NCBI RefSeq assembly: GCF_020177265.1
Contig: NZ_JAIVMC010000005.1
Location: forward strand, 186,001 to 250,000
DNA: 64,000 nucleotides
Origin: Pseudooceanicola marinus
GTDB lineage: Bacteria > Pseudomonadota > Alphaproteobacteria > Rhodobacterales > Rhodobacteraceae
Direction of reading: 5' to 3'
Each line of letters begins with the position of its first letter. Positions within the stretch are counted from its first letter, which is position 1. This document shows positions 63,908-64,000 of this stretch, piece by piece. A program made the translations under genes and the position numbers. The notes below the pieces were generated by a model. That model saw only the letters and a program-made list of their open reading frames with translations, was not told where the DNA came from and made no database searches.

Positions 63908-64000
63908 TTGGGCTGGTTCGAATCGTACAATCTGGGGCGGGAAAAGCGTTTCCTGCACTACAGGGCGCTGCGCAAGCGGCACCAGTTGACCGCCGTGGTC
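63908..64000 (+). CDS. Second GT2-like gene, N-terminal part only
   Basis: A TTG start at 63908, seven bases after AGGAG (63896-63900), opens a frame to the end of the window (31 codons, WFESYNLGREKRFLHYRALR...). The basic KRFLHYRALRKRHQLTAVV segment matches RRRLLYRALRARHRLRPVAD of the upstream glycosyltransferase, so this is probably a tandem paralogue. The T-loop-like GGTTCGAATC lies within it by chance. Confidence 0.6.
   Translation, partial: MGWFESYNLGREKRFLHYRALRKRHQLTAVV

Noticed and set aside
63919-63928. GGTTCGAATC, a tRNA T-loop-like string
   Set aside because: No acceptor, D or anticodon arm can be built around it, and it lies inside the second glycosyltransferase frame.

Overview
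The window is chromosomal DNA of a high-GC alphaproteobacterium. Gene content and order fit the Rhodobacteraceae (Roseobacter/Rhodobacter group). Pointers are the run parB (3' end) - DUF454 - hemW - rdgB - rph - hrcA - grpE, a RimP-NusA-YlxR-IF2 operon, the glcB-glcG pair, and typical family small proteins. GC looks like about two thirds, and coding third positions are strongly G/C. Most of the window is core genome. I saw no rRNA, tRNA, CRISPR array, prophage or insertion sequence.

Layout. 1-4672: the ParB tail, then a leftward block (DUF454, hemW, rdgB, rph) facing the rightward hrcA-grpE pair. 4839-10728: mutS (leftward), then maeB and a ribokinase-like gene. 10862-18406: a secreted DUF7282-like protein, an overlapping aminotransferase/sulfotransferase-like pair, a methyltransferase, a cold-shock gene, a short atypical patch (14300-14900) with strong palindromes and a small Cys-rich protein, an SCP2 protein, argG, ilvA and an Hpt protein. 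18529-26463: a response regulator/PP2C phosphatase divergent from the Hpt gene, a Nudix gene, hslO, a CoA-type Nudix gene, cca, an ABC exporter and an rRNA uracil methyltransferase. 26537-28803: envelope genes (two L,D-transpeptidases, a CAP-domain lipoprotein, a 59-residue secreted peptide). 28931-36153: hemH, an NDUFAF5-like methyltransferase, comF, grx, a nitrilase, a MarR regulator, an unusual Na/Ca exchanger-family protein, ubiG and a proline iminopeptidase. 36176-41743: the rimP-nusA-ylxR-infB operon, with a probable attenuator in front and a terminator behind. 41847-47815: a 46-residue protein, mutT-argJ, a parvulin isomerase and secA. 47918-53335: an unknown exported protein, a phosphate-binding-protein/OmpA fusion, glcB and glcG. 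53361-57659: radC, dnaJ and dnaK with a heat-shock-type promoter. 57868-64000: an AlkB protein, an SH3 lipoprotein-like protein, a polysaccharide-export permease, a 780-base gene-free stretch, galU, galE and two tandem GT2 glycosyltransferases (the second cut by the window end).

How they work together. Protein-quality genes (hrcA, grpE, dnaJ, dnaK, hslO) sit in three places. The translation operon looks transcriptionally attenuated. galU-galE-GT2 and the KpsM-like permease point to surface polysaccharide synthesis and export. No obvious new multi-gene system stands out. The best leads are the aminotransferase/sulfotransferase pair, the exchanger with a degenerate first alpha-repeat, the SBP-OmpA fusion, the rimP leader, and two structured intergenic elements (14305-14380 and 54228-54353).
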